Shown here in pieces: positions 1 through 9,992 of a DNA stretch of 64,000 nucleotides (positions are counted from its first letter, which is position 1; every line of letters begins with the position of its first letter). Below the pieces are notes generated by a model. It saw only the letters and a program-made list of their open reading frames with translations. It was not told where the DNA came from and did not search any database. Source of the DNA: Diacronema lutheri (lineage: Eukaryota; Haptophyta; Pavlovophyceae; Pavlovales; Pavlovaceae); assembly GCA_019448385.1 (NCBI GenBank), contig JAGTXO010000005.1, positions 186,001-250,000 on the forward strand. Reading direction: 5' to 3'. A program made the position numbers and the translations under genes.

Positions 1-531
1 GCTGAACGTGCCGCTGGCTGTGTCTGTCGCCTTGGAGCACTTGGTGTCGTTTGATGCATCGTCGGGACTCATCGGCGCGCTGGTAAAGCAGAGCTCGCAG
101 GAGCTCGGAGGCGAGAGCGGGGTGAATATGCGGGCGCGTTCGACGAGCGGCGCGCACTCGAGGCCCGGCAGGCAATCGGCCGCGCGCTGCGGCGCGCCGA
201 CGTGCGCGCCCTTCAGGATGCGTGTACGAAGGGACTGCCAGCGATTCTTGATGGCGTGGTTCGTGCGGCCGGGTAGGTCGAGCGCGATCGTCGCCCACTG
301 CGCGCCGATGCGCACGTACGACGAGAGGATGCACATGTCCTCCGCGGGCGAGAAGGGCTTGCGGATCACGTCCGGGTGAAGGTAGTGCAGGAAGCGCGCG
401 TTGCACTGGCTGGCGGTGCGTCCGGGAAGGAGGTTGGCAATCTTGTCCCACGAGCGCGAGCCGTGAAGCGCCACCGCGTCGATGAGCGAGGCGTCCTCTT
501 CCTTGGTCCAGAGGCGGCGAGGAGCGCGCAT
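1..531 (-). CDS. R2R3 Myb-type DNA-binding protein (3' end beyond window)
   Basis: Reading the minus strand from the ATG at 531 gives an open frame to the window edge. Residues 8-50 and about 60-104 form two Myb/SANT repeats. The first has the spaced tryptophans (LWTKEEDASL, then SRSWDKIANLLPGRT) and QCNARFLHYL as its recognition helix. The second has FSPAEDMCI, QWATIALDLPGRT and NHAIKNRWQSL. This two-repeat layout is typical of c-Myb/plant R2R3 transcription factors, so a nuclear sequence-specific DNA-binding role is expected. The upstream in-frame stop lies at 607-609 and no other ATG intervenes, so the start is well supported. CCAAT motifs occur upstream, at 581 on the plus strand and about 638 on the minus strand. 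Target genes cannot be told. Confidence 0.85.
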   Translation of the reverse strand, partial: MRAPRRLWTKEEDASLIDAVALHGSRSWDKIANLLPGRTASQCNARFLHYLHPDVIRKPFSPAEDMCILSSYVRIGAQWATIALDLPGRTNHAIKNRWQSLRTRILKGAHVGAPQRAADCLPGLECAPLVERARIFTPLSPPSSCELCFTSAPMSPDDASNDTKCSKATDTASGTFS

Positions 532-798
532 CGTTTTCGTCGCCTCTCCCTTGTCAACCTCTTGCGGCCCTTCAAAAGGGCCAATGAACTCTTCCTCCCC
601 AGCCGGTCAAATCTTTCGCAAGTCCTGTGCGCATTCTCATTGGCTACGAGACGCTTCCCGCGAACAGATCTGTATTCCGCCGAATGATAGAGCCCTAACG
701 TCAGGGGTGCGGCCTGACCAATGGAAACTAGGGACCCGGTTGAAGCCAACTGCTACGCGTGTGGCGCAGGACAGCAAGGCTTGGGTTGCGCTGCGGGC

Positions 799-2160
799 TC
801 AATTCTCCTTGCCGCTGCCGTCGTCCGAGTCGCCCTCGTATTCATCGCGCCCAGCGTCGTGCCCCTTGCCTGGTGCGGCGATCAGCTTGTAGGCTATACG
901 CAGCAGCAGGTAGAGCCACCATACGTGCATGAGGCAGAGCGCGAAGAGCAGCCAGACGAAGGCGTAGCACGAGCACGTCACAAACAGCGGCCTGTGCCTG
1001 CACAGGTCGTCGTAGTAGACGACAAAGCCGTTCATCACGCACGCGCGCACGATCCGGAACGGCAGCTGGTAGACGCGCCACCACGCCCAGCTGACCAGGT
1101 TGAGCACAAAGACGATCTCCAAGGCGAACAGCTTGGACGGGCCCTGCGAGCGCGAGCGTGCGCCATCCAGCAAGACGGTGTACCCGCGCGGCGCATCCGC
1201 CGCGCGCGCCGGGCGCAGGCCGCACCGCGTCCTCGGCGCTCGCGCGCCGCCGCGCGCCGCCGCGACGGCCGCCGCGCTCGTCTCGGGCAGCGGGCGGGCA
1301 GCAGTGGGGGCAGCGCGCTGGCCGCGCGAGTGCGCACGACGGCCGCCACCGAGCGAAGCGTGCACGCGGCCGCACACGCGCGCGCGCGCGCGCACCTCGA
1401 GCTTGAGGTAGTTGCACATTTTGAGCAGGTCGATCGTGATGTCGGATGCATCGTGCACGTACAGCACGGCCGTGCCCATTTGCTGGAAGCCAAAGCTCCA
1501 CGAGAGGAGGATGAGCGCGATAGTGACCAGATGATGCACGTACCTGACGACGCGAGCGGGGTGCGACCGAGGCGCGCGGTGACGGCGCGGGCGACGGCGC
1601 GGACGCGCGCCGTCGCGCGCCGGCGCCAAGGCGACTCGCGCGCGACCGCTGCGCGCGGCGGCGTCGCGCGAGCGCAGCGCGCACATGAGGACATAGTCCT
1701 TATGCCGCGCCTCAAGAAAATGGTGGCTGAAGCATGTGATGATCCAGATCGAGAGCTGCGTCGTATACAGCCAATGCACCTCGGGCTTGAGCGGCGGCGA
1801 GATCCCGCGGGTGTGATGCGCAAACGAGCTGGGCGGGTCAGAGTACCAGGTCTCGCCCATGAGCACGTAGAGCTCGGCGGCCGTCATCGACACGTGGATC
1901 ACCAGCTGCCACATTTGGTCGCCAAACTTGCGCGCGTTTGTCTTGTTTGCGCCGCACGCATGCGCGAGCCGCTTGCCGACGAGCTTTGAGCCCTTGAGCA
2001 GCAGCATGACGCCGATCATGGCGAGCGGCAGAACGTGCGTCGCGCGATATTGCCCAACGTGCTGGTCATCAAGCATTACCCACGCCCACACGCACTGTGC
2101 CGCGTACAGCGCCGTGCACACCGTCGCGGCCAGGCCAGTCGCGGGCGTCGCTTTCCCCAT
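799..2160 (-). CDS. Ceramide synthase (LAG1/TLC-domain)
   Basis: Multi-pass ER enzyme expected to acylate sphingoid bases to ceramide. The Lag1 motif is clear after splicing: KDYVLM joins YVHHLVTIALILLSWSF, with the paired histidines, followed by GTAVLYVHDASDITIDLLK and NYLKLE. Exons are 2160-1685, 1543-1396 and 1143-799, giving 322 aa. Both introns start GTGCGCG and end CAG. The ATG at 2160 is used because the longer frame above it begins at a non-ATG codon. The C-terminus is acidic (DEYEGDSDDGSGKEN). Both introns (141 and 252 bp) are multiples of three and free of in-frame stops, so the unspliced frame is also open. Family assignment is firm; acyl-chain specificity cannot be read. Confidence 0.88.
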   Translation of the reverse strand: MGKATPATGLAATVCTALYAAQCVWAWVMLDDQHVGQYRATHVLPLAMIGVMLLLKGSKLVGKRLAHACGANKTNARKFGDQMWQLVIHVSMTAAELYVLMGETWYSDPPSSFAHHTRGISPPLKPEVHWLYTTQLSIWIITCFSHHFLEARHKDYVLMCALRSRDAAARSGRARVALAPARDGARPRRRPRRHRAPRSHPARVVRYVHHLVTIALILLSWSFGFQQMGTAVLYVHDASDITIDLLKMCNYLKLEVRARARVCGRVHASLGGGRRAHSRGQRAAPTAARPLPETSAAAVAAARGGARAPRTRCGLRPARAADAPRGYTVLLDGARSRSQGPSKLFALEIVFVLNLVSWAWWRVYQLPFRIVRACVMNGFVVYYDDLCRHRPLFVTCSCYAFVWLLFALCLMHVWWLYLLLRIAYKLIAAPGKGHDAGRDEYEGDSDDGSGKEN

Positions 2161-2396
2161 CGTGCTCGCGATCAATCAATTTGAGGGGCCGGTACGTTTT
2201 TAAAAGTCGGCGATAGGAAAAGCCCTACGTCATGGTACAATCATACCCATACAAACTCGACTTTTTGCTTGGGTTGGGTTGCAACTTGCATGGGCCTATC
2301 AGGCTATCACTCGCGCGCATTCGCCGCGAGACGAGCCCCGGCGCCCGCGCGCCGCGGTGGCGCGGCGCGCGGCGCGCGCGAGGCCGGCGCGAGGCG

Positions 2397-3529
2397 TCAG
2401 GCTCGCTTGGGCTTGCGCTTGGCTACGCCGGCCGGCCGGCCCACCTCGCTGCAGCTGAGCATGAGCGCGGCGAGCACGGCGAGCACGTAAAGCTCCGGTT
2501 GCGCCTCGAGGCCGCTCACGCGCGTGCCGTTGAAGAAGAGGAGCGCACCGACCAACGAGAGCAGCTCAGCGCCCGACACGAGAAACGCACCGGCCGCGCC
2601 GAGCAAGACGAGCGCTGAGCCAGCGAACACGAGCGTGTGCGTCGCGAGTGACCTGTCCGTCTGCTCGAGCGTCGACGCGAGCGCCGCGCGCGTCTTGCGC
2701 CACGCCCCCGCCGCGCCCTTGTCTGCTGGGGCTGCGCGCTTGTCGCGCGAGAGCGCCCAGTATTTGTTCGGGAAGAGCAGCGCGCGCCCGAGCGAGTCAA
2801 GCGTCGCGTTCACCCGCGCAGGCGAGAGCCCCGCCTTGACGCCAAAGTGGCCCGCACCAGCGAGCAGCACCTGCCATTGTGAGTGGAGTGAGGCGTGAGG
2901 CTGGACGGATGAGCGCAGGGCGAGCGCGCGCGAGGGGCGAGAGGACGGCGGCCGGCGGTTGACTGCCGTCCGGGCAACCGCGCACAAACTCACCGGCACG
3001 GGCGCCGCCTTGACCTTGTTGCTCCCTGGCTGGCGCGGGCTGCCAGGCGAAGGCGCGCACGCGTGCGTGGCGCGCGGCGCGCGTGAGCGGCGCAGAGCCG
3101 CGAGCGCGACTCGTGCCTCCGCGGCGGATCGCGGCCGCGCGCGGCTCGCGCTAGCCGCCGCACCGGATCGCGAATGGCTGCAGGCTGAGGACGATGGCGA
3201 GGAGCAAGACCGCGAGCGCGTTGCGCACGAGTGCAAAGAAGGCGGAGCGGCCGCGCTTCTGCTTGTCCACAGCCTTGCGTTCGACGCGATCCTCCCGCTC
3301 ATCCTCTTCCTGCTCCGCGCGCGGCGCGACGACCACGCCTCACCGCGCGTGCGCGCGGGCGGTCGCGTGCGCGACGTTGCGCGCACGAGCACCGACGGTG
3401 CGCGCGTACCTCCCACTCCTTCCACGTGGCCGTCGACGGCTTTGACGTGCCAGTCTTGCCGCTCACGGTGGGCTTCAAGACCGGCACGCTCGGGTCGGCG
3501 CTCTTGTTACCCTTGCGCTTGGCCGACAT
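2397..3529 (-). CDS. Small multi-pass membrane protein, unknown function
   Basis: Not recognised. Proposed exons 3529-3410, 3309-3164, 3021-2994 and 2870-2397 keep one frame and give 255 aa. The N-terminus is lysine-rich and soluble. A charged segment (EEDEREDRVERKAVDKQKR) leads into a first hydrophobic helix (FALVRNALAVLLLAIVLSL). After about 90 residues come three more helices (THTLVFAGSALVLLGAAGAF, ELLSLVGALLFF, ELYVLAVLAALML). The tail ends in KRKPKRA, a basic, dilysine-like terminus that would suit ER retention. Exon 3 is a 28-bp microexon and the least certain part, though its donor (CCG|GTGAGT) is strong. It is head to head with the phosphatase gene at 3602. Confidence 0.55.
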
Positions 3530-3601
3530 AACCCTGCGTGCGCTCTCCGAACCCGACCGCGTGTGAGTCGGACCCGACCGCGTGGGAGACGATCAATTTC
3601 G
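3530..3601. promoter_or_regulatory. Bidirectional promoter with 13-bp direct repeat
   Basis: 72 bp separate the divergent start codons at 3529 and 3602. The motif acccgaccgcgtg occurs twice in the same orientation, at 3551-3563 and 3572-3584, a 21-bp or two-helical-turn period. A paired factor site is inferred from this spacing; no TATA box is visible. Confidence 0.4.
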
Positions 3602-4969
3602 ATGGCCGTCGCGCGCGAGATCCGGGTGGGTGTGGCCTGCTGGGCGCTGCTGCTGCCTTGGTCGTGCGCCGCACCCGCAGCGTGCGTGGCGGCGCGCCGC
3701 GCGCGCGCGCTGCCCCTTCGCTCGCAGCTGCTCGCGTCGGCCGCACGCGGCGACAGCGCGGGCGGCGGTGGCGCGGGCGGCGGCGCCGTGACGGGGCTGC
3801 TCGAGCTGTGCAAGGAGGCGTGCGACGAGCTGAGCGTGCTCGTGCGGCTCGTATACGGCGGGCTATCAGCGTCGGAGGCGACACTCAAGGCTGATCAGTC
3901 GGTCTTCACCATTGCCGACGGCCTCGTGCAGCACCTGCTCCTCACTGCGCTGCTGCGCGACGATGTGCTCGGCGCGGTCGTCGGCGAGGAGGATGCGCGC
4001 GTCAACGTGGCGACGCGCCCGTACACGGTGGACGCGCTCAACGTGCCCGAGCGCCTGTGGGCGCCGATTGATACGGCGCGCGCGCGCCTCGCCCAGCTCG
4101 GCGCGCGCGCGCGTGCGCAGCACGACGCGGGCGCAGCGCCGCTCCGCGCGCTCACCGCGTTTGTCGACCCGATCGACGGCACGCGCGAATTCAGCGAGAG
4201 GTTGGGCGAGATGTGCACCGTGTGCATCGGCTTGGCCGAGGACGGCGTGCCCGTCGGCGGCCTCGTCTACCGGCCGCTCACGAACCCGCCCACGTGGGCG
4301 TACGGATGCGCGCGCGAAGGCGTCGCGCGCTCGCGCCTGCTGTCACGCGCCGACTCGCTGTCGCTCGCGACGTGCGCCGAGCGGCCGTCCGAGTGCGCGC
4401 CGCTGCCGGATCTGGCCGAGTGTGGCGACGCGCCGCCGCCAGCTGGCGCGCAGGGCCTCCTCGCCTCGCGCGGCGGCGTGAGCGCATTTGTGCGCGCGCT
4501 CGGCCACGAGCTGCCCGCAACGCTCGTCCGCTCGGGTGGCGCGGGCAACAAGGCGCTGCTGCTGCTCGAGGGGGCGGGCGCGTGCTACATCCAGGACCGC
4601 GGGCTCTTCCGCTGGGACACGTGCGCTGCGCAGGCCGTGCTCGAGGCGCACGGCGGCCTGCTCGTCAAGCTGAGCGCTCTCGCCGCGCGTGGCGTCGCCG
4701 AGTCGTACAGGTACGCGAAGGTGGACGTGCAGCTCGACCTCGAGCCCGGCCTCGCGCGCCTCACGCTGCACAATGCGGCGGACGTGCGCAGCGTGCCGCG
4801 CAGCGGCGCAGGGAATGAGGTGCGCTACGCGCAGCGCGCCGACGAGACCAAGCCGTACGCCAACGTGTGCGGCGTGTGCGCGCTCGCGCCTTCGGCCGCG
4901 GCGCGTCTCGACGAGTACGCGGCCGCCATTGGGCGCGCGCGCGCGTCGCACGAGATGGAAATCTCGTGA
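3602..4969 (+). CDS. Inositol-monophosphatase superfamily phosphatase (BPNT/INPP1-like)
   Basis: Single-exon gene of 455 aa. The metal-binding signatures of the lithium-sensitive phosphatase superfamily are present in order: VVGEED (metal-ligand Glu), AFVDPIDGTREFS (the DPxDGT core), GNKALLLLEG and DRGLFRWDTCA (the WD motif). Family members hydrolyse inositol phosphates or 3'(2'),5'-bisphosphate nucleotides; the VGEED and DPIDGT context and length favour the bisphosphate-nucleotidase/inositol-polyphosphate-1-phosphatase branch. The ATG at 3602 is preferred over the upstream frame opening because it starts a hydrophobic leader (REIRVGVACWALLLPWSCAA) resembling a signal or plastid bipartite leader. 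The substrate is an inference. Confidence 0.8.
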   Translation: MAVAREIRVGVACWALLLPWSCAAPAACVAARRARALPLRSQLLASAARGDSAGGGGAGGGAVTGLLELCKEACDELSVLVRLVYGGLSASEATLKADQSVFTIADGLVQHLLLTALLRDDVLGAVVGEEDARVNVATRPYTVDALNVPERLWAPIDTARARLAQLGARARAQHDAGAAPLRALTAFVDPIDGTREFSERLGEMCTVCIGLAEDGVPVGGLVYRPLTNPPTWAYGCAREGVARSRLLSRADSLSLATCAERPSECAPLPDLAECGDAPPPAGAQGLLASRGGVSAFVRALGHELPATLVRSGGAGNKALLLLEGAGACYIQDRGLFRWDTCAAQAVLEAHGGLLVKLSALAARGVAESYRYAKVDVQLDLEPGLARLTLHNAADVRSVPRSGAGNEVRYAQRADETKPYANVCGVCALAPSAAARLDEYAAAIGRARASHEMEIS

Positions 4970-5051
4970 AGAGGAGACGCTATGTGATGCAGAAAAGGAC
5001 AAAATTCTCTAGTTGAGGCTGTGGGCGACCCCTGCAACTCGCGCAAACAGC

Positions 5052-7250
5052 TCACATGTCCGCCTCAAGGTCAACCTCGCGCACACGCGCGCCGTCAAAG
5101 CAGACAGGCCGGCGTGGCATCGGCACCGGCGCCTCGGCAGCCGCAGACGTCGCGTCGAGCTCGCCGGCCGCCGGCGGCTCGGCGAACGCGAGCGGTGCGT
5201 CGGGCGACGCTTCGTCCTCGAAAGGCGTGGAGGGCGAGACAAGCCGCTGCGTGAATGCGCGCAGCGCAGCGTCGTGCGCCGCCGCCTCCTGCGCCAATTG
5301 CGCGACGCCGCTCGGCTGGAGCAAACCGCCATCGTCCGCGGCCGCGCACACGGCGGCGCACGCGTCGACGGAGAAAAGTGGCAGGCCGAGCGCGAGCTCG
5401 AACGGCACCCACGTTTCTCCGGCGGCAGGCACGGCCGCGCCGCCGGCGCCAATGTCGGCCCCCACGCCGGGCAGCCGGACCATCTGCAGCAGCCCCATCG
5501 CGCCGCCGAGGCCGAGCGCGCGTGCGGCGGCGAGCGCGGCGGCGGGCGCGCCGCCGAGCGCGGCGGCCGCGGTCGCCACGGGCAGAAGGACCGTCTCGAC
5601 GGCGTTGGGCTCGTGCTCGGTGAGCAGCACGGGCCCGAGGAGCAGCGCCGCGTTCAGCTCAAGCAACAACCCGCCAACCGGCAGCGTCGCCGGCGCGGCC
5701 GCCCACGCGCGCACGCACGCGTGGCTCGTACGGAGCAGCCGCGGCGGCGCGCGCACGCGCGCGCCGCGCGGCAAAAGGAGGGCGCGCGGGCCGGCCTGGG
5801 CGCGGTGGGCGAGGAAGAGGGTGGCCCACGGCGAGCGCGCGAGCTCCGAGTGCGCGCCGTGGTGCGGCGGCTCGAGCGCGACGAGCTGCTCGGCCACCGA
5901 AGCGACGGGCACCATTGACACGAGAATCTCGTACGAGTGAATGAGCAGCCGGCGGCGCGCCGCGGGCTCGAGCGCGAGAATCGATTCGGAGCGGACAACG
6001 TCGACGGCGCGGCCGCCGCCCGCGCGGCGCAGGAAGCGCAACGCGTCGCGCAGCGCGAGCACGTGCTCGTAGTAGTCGCGCAGCGAGCTGTCGGCCTCGA
6101 TCGGGAGCGCGACGCCGTCGGCGGCCGTGAGGAAGCCGTCGATTGTCTCGTCCGGCATCTTGCCAGCCTCGTACAGCGTGACGGCGTGGTGCACGATCTC
6201 GGGCGAGAGGTTGGCCATCATCAGGCACGCCGCCAGCTTCGAGTCCACCAGCAGGCCGACGCGCCCGCCGACGCCCGCCGCCGGCTCGGCCGCGGGCGCT
6301 GCGGAAGCTTGCACAGCGCGCGCGAGCCACGACGGGTGCCAGCGCGTCGTGCCGCTCGCGGCAGAGAGGGGCGGCGCGGTGCGCACCTTGAAATAGCCGA
6401 GCTGCACGCCAACCGAGACCGCGGCGAGCGCACGCGGCAGCGGCGCGCCGAGGAGCGCGGCGAGCTGTTCAATGGGCGTGCGCTCGTTGGTCGAGACGAA
6501 GATTTGGTAGAGCAGCGCTTCCATGGCCTCTGTGCCGGTGCGGTTCATCACGAAGCCCTGCAGCGGCGGCACGGCGATCCGGTCGTTCGCGCCAATTGGC
6601 ACCGACAGAAACAGCGCGCCGCGCGCGTGCAGCGAGCGCACCGCGTCCAGCTCGAGCTCGCCCGCGAGCTTTGCGCCCGCGCCGCCGAGCACCTCGAGCG
6701 TCGCGAGCTCGTCGTCGGTGCAGCCGGCGAGCAACTCGGCCGTGAGCGCGACGACGGCCTGGCGCGCGTCGCCCGGCTCGCCCGGCTCCAGCTCCTCTTC
6801 GCCCGCCGCCGCCGCCGCGAGCGCGGCGCGCGCGCGCGCGAGGTCGGTCGCGGAGAGGCGCGCGTGCGCGCGCCACCAGTGCTCGAGCGGCAGGTCGAGC
6901 GGCGCGCGCGAGGGGAGCGAGGCCTCGCGCGCGGCGGCGCGGCGGGCGGGTGCGGACGACTTGTGCGCGTTCATCGCCGCGATGTACTCGTTCCGCCCCA
7001 CGCGCAGTAGCCGCAGGCAGTCGGCCGCCGTGAAGTTTGGGAGCGAGTCGTACGAGCGGTCGGTCGCGAGCATGTCGAGCACCATCTGGCGGCAGTACTC
7101 AAAGGGCGTATGCAGCCGGAGGCGCATGAGCTCGGGCTGGTGTGCGTACGGGTAGAGCGCCAGCTCACCGCGCATCCGCGCCAGCGCCTCCGCGGCGGCC
7201 TGACGGTCGTCCGCGCCGAGCGCCTCGCCCAGCGTGTCCGCGGACATCAT
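5052..7250 (-). CDS. FAM91-family protein
   Basis: Intronless, 732 aa. The N-terminal FAM91 signature is unmistakable: YPYAHQPELMRLRLHTPFEY, then RSYDSLPNFTAADCLRLL and VGRNEYIAAMN. Later blocks (WHPSWLARAV, GLLVDSKLAACLMMANL) also follow the family. In animals FAM91A1 binds TBC1D23 and helps golgins capture endosome-derived vesicles at the trans-Golgi, so a membrane-tethering role is likely by homology. The protein is somewhat shorter than the roughly 840-residue animal form. It faces the phosphatase gene tail to tail, with about 80 bp between stops. Its first codons and 5' leader are duplicated at 7550-7620. Confidence 0.88.
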   Translation of the reverse strand: MMSADTLGEALGADDRQAAAEALARMRGELALYPYAHQPELMRLRLHTPFEYCRQMVLDMLATDRSYDSLPNFTAADCLRLLRVGRNEYIAAMNAHKSSAPARRAAAREASLPSRAPLDLPLEHWWRAHARLSATDLARARAALAAAAAGEEELEPGEPGDARQAVVALTAELLAGCTDDELATLEVLGGAGAKLAGELELDAVRSLHARGALFLSVPIGANDRIAVPPLQGFVMNRTGTEAMEALLYQIFVSTNERTPIEQLAALLGAPLPRALAAVSVGVQLGYFKVRTAPPLSAASGTTRWHPSWLARAVQASAAPAAEPAAGVGGRVGLLVDSKLAACLMMANLSPEIVHHAVTLYEAGKMPDETIDGFLTAADGVALPIEADSSLRDYYEHVLALRDALRFLRRAGGGRAVDVVRSESILALEPAARRRLLIHSYEILVSMVPVASVAEQLVALEPPHHGAHSELARSPWATLFLAHRAQAGPRALLLPRGARVRAPPRLLRTSHACVRAWAAAPATLPVGGLLLELNAALLLGPVLLTEHEPNAVETVLLPVATAAAALGGAPAAALAAARALGLGGAMGLLQMVRLPGVGADIGAGGAAVPAAGETWVPFELALGLPLFSVDACAAVCAAADDGGLLQPSGVAQLAQEAAAHDAALRAFTQRLVSPSTPFEDEASPDAPLAFAEPPAAGELDATSAAAEAPVPMPRRPVCFDGARVREVDLEADM

Positions 7251-7884
7251 TGGCGAGACGAGTCAGACGACCCGCTTGGCGACTTCATTTGATGTCACGA
7301 CTCATGACGTGACCAGGGTACGAGTGAAAATTTCACTAGTGAAAATTTTCACATGAAAATTTCAGTGAAAGTCGAACTTTTCTGTGAACTTTTTGGCGTC
7401 AAGTTTACAAAATTTTGGGTTTCGGCATATGTGACGATACCGAAAATCCATGGCGGCGCAAAATCGAACAGGGGCCCGAAGAGCGTCACGATTTTTGTCC
7501 GCAGAAATTTTTGGGCATGGCGCGCCTCCGCGAGCGGCAGTCGAGCGGCGCGCCTCCGCGGCGGCCTGACGGTCGTCCGCGCCGAGCGCCTCGCCCAGCG
7601 TGTCCGCGGACATCATTGGCGAGACGAGTCAGACGACCCGCTTGGCGACTTCATTTGATGTCACGACTCATGACGTGACCAGGGTACGAGTGAAAATTTC
7701 ACTAGTGAAAATTTCACATGAAAATTTTCACATGAAAAGTTCACAGGGAACTTTTTGGCGTCAAGTTTACAAAATTTTGGGTTTCGGCATATGTGACGAT
7801 ACCGAAAATCCATGGCGGCGCAAAATCGAACAGGGGCCCGAAGAGCGTCACGATTTTTGTCCGCAGAAATTTTTGGGCATGGCG
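7184..7884. repeat. Tandem duplication of FAM91 5' end plus AT-rich leader
   Basis: Two copies of a unit of about 335-365 bp lie at roughly 7184-7521 and 7550-7884. Each starts inside the first codons of FAM91 (cctccgcggcggcctgac), runs through tcattggcgagacgagtcag and gatgtcacgactcatgacg, and ends at cagaaatttttgggcatggcg. The two are nearly identical except in the AT-rich core of gtgaaaattttcac palindromes, where they differ by indels and substitutions. The second copy supplies the apparent ATG (7879) of the following mobile-element ORF. Confidence 0.9.
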
Positions 7885-9951
7885 TCGCCTGGCCCGCGGC
7901 GGAGCCCGCGCCACCTGCCGTCGGTCGAGAGCCCCTCGGAGGCCTACTGCGAGGACGCGCTTGTCGGGCAAATGCTTCCTCATCCCCCGGGCGTTGAGTG
8001 CCCGCTCGTCGACGACTTCCTTAACATGACGTACGCGCCGCGCGACCTCGTCGAGGCGGTCGTCAAGCTCGGCGGGAAGGTGCAGCGCGTGATGCTTAAA
8101 GACCTCGGCAAAGAGGCACTGCTCGCGCTCGTGGGCTCGTCCGAGAACGCGCTCGTCCAGTCGAACAAGGCGCACAAGCACCTCGCCGTCGTCAAGAGCA
8201 TTGTCACTGTCAGCTTTTGGGAGCACTGCGGCCGGCCGCCCGTGCAGCCATCCCCATCCTCGCGCTCGTCCTCGCAAAGTACGCGCAGCGCTACACGCTG
8301 CTCAAGCGCAAGTGGGGCCTTTCGCGGCCTCCGATCGCCCTTCTGCCGCTCAACCAGGCGGGCACCGCGCCATCCGGCGGCGAGCACGCGGCGCCCGCGC
8401 CGCGTGCGGCGGCGCCGCTCGCGGCGGCGCGGCGGATGAGCTTTGGCAGCTTGGGATTCGTGGACGAGGGCGTGGACGAGGGCGCGAACAGCCTCTTTGG
8501 CCGGCCGAGCGGCGACGCCCCATCGGTCGGCGGCGGCGCCTTCCTCGACGACGGGCAGGGCGACGAGGATGAGCCCCAGGAGCCCGACAACGTCGACCCG
8601 CATGCCAAGAAGAAGATCAACTGGAGCACGCCGATGCACATCCGCCTCCTCCACGTCGCGCGCTCGCGGGATGTCGTCAATCAGAGCCGCAAGGCCACGC
8701 GTCTGGAGATCGACGCGCGCGCGCACAAGGTCGGCGCGTGGTACGACAAGGTGGTCAACGGCGAGCGAGTGCGCGGCGTGGGCACCGAGGCCTTCCAGGA
8801 CATCGACAACGAGTTCATCGTCTTCACGGCCCCGAAGCTCGTCCCCGCCGAGGGGGACTACCAGTTCTGGGGCAATGCGAACTGGGTGGAGCGCAACCAG
8901 TCGACCTCCTTCGCCATCCCGGCGGCCATCGACCCGAACGAGGTTAGCGAGGACATGCGTAACATCCCGGGAGACAAGCTCGCGGACAGGCTCAAGATGA
9001 TCCAGGGCCTCTACGGCTCGGCCGAGGCGAGGTGGAAGCAGTACGCTGCCCCGAGTGCGCACGCGCGTGCGCACCACCTCTTCCTCCTCGCTCATGCTCA
9101 CGCTGTCAATCTCCACTCCATCGGGCATCGTGCGTGCGCGCCCGCGCGCGCCCGCCCGCCCGCCGCTGCGCAGGTCTGGCCAACACACCTTCTTCAGCTT
9201 CCCCGCCTTTGTCTGGGCCAAAAATGACAAGCTCAGCCGGCCACTCGCCATCGCGGTGGTCTACCTCTGGTGCCTTGACTATGAGGGCGGCTTCGTCGGC
9301 GGCGGCCCCTTGGGGCACAGCAGCGCGCGCGGCGTCGGCCAGATGCAGGCGGCAGACGCAGGCGGCCCGAACACGCCCGCGCCGCTGAGCAGCTTGGCCA
9401 AGCGCCCCTACGGCGGCAGCAAGCGCGCGGCGCCGGATGAGCTGCAGGCCTCCGACGCCAGCTTTGCGTCCTATATGGTCGCCAGACAGGCGGCGGAGGC
9501 TCAGCAGCACGCGGCCGACGCAAAGCGCGCCCAGCGCTCCGAGCTGCTCGAGGAGCTCGTGCGGTGGCGCGCCATCGAGGCGGCGGCTTTGACCAAGATT
9601 GAGACCCTCTACAGGCTGCTCGACAAGGAGGCGTCGAAGGCGTTCGCCGAGCCCATGCTCCAGACCGCCATCGACGAGCAGGTGAAGGCGGGCGAGGCCC
9701 GCGCCAAAGCCGAGGCGCGTCTTCAGGCGCTCGATGCGCCTCCTCCGCAGATGAGCGCGCACGGGGCGGGGCCGAGCGCAAGCGTCGCGCAGCACGTGCC
9801 CGCGACCGTCTACATTAACCTCGTGCCCTCCGGCGCGACCGCCACACCGCCTGCACCTGTCGCGCGCGCCAACGGTGGGTCGGGGCGGCCGGGCGCGGGC
9901 GACGGGGCGGGCGCGCCTGCGACTGACTCGGATGGAGCCGAGTCAGAGTGA
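7879..9951 (+). CDS. Second ORF of the Harbinger-like element
   Basis: The first exon starts MASPGPRRSPRHLP and runs to about 8197. A frame change follows before IPILALVLAKYAQRY; it fits either a 50-bp GC-AG intron (8198-8247) or a frameshift. The next exon ends at 9040 (AAGCA|GTACG), and the last starts at 9174 (CGCAG|GTCTG), giving RWKQ joined to SGQHTFFSFPAF. The middle has a charged block (NVDPHAKKKINWSTP) and a helical region (HIRLLHVARSRDVV). The C-terminus is a coiled coil (LLEELVRWRAIEAAAL, KIETLYRLLDKEASK). Harbinger elements usually encode a Myb/SANT-like DNA-binding partner of the transposase. That role is plausible from position, but I cannot place a Myb repeat with confidence. 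Confidence 0.55.
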
Positions 9952-9992
9952 CGTGCGCGCCTCTGAAGTGATGCGACCCTAGGTGCGCCACA

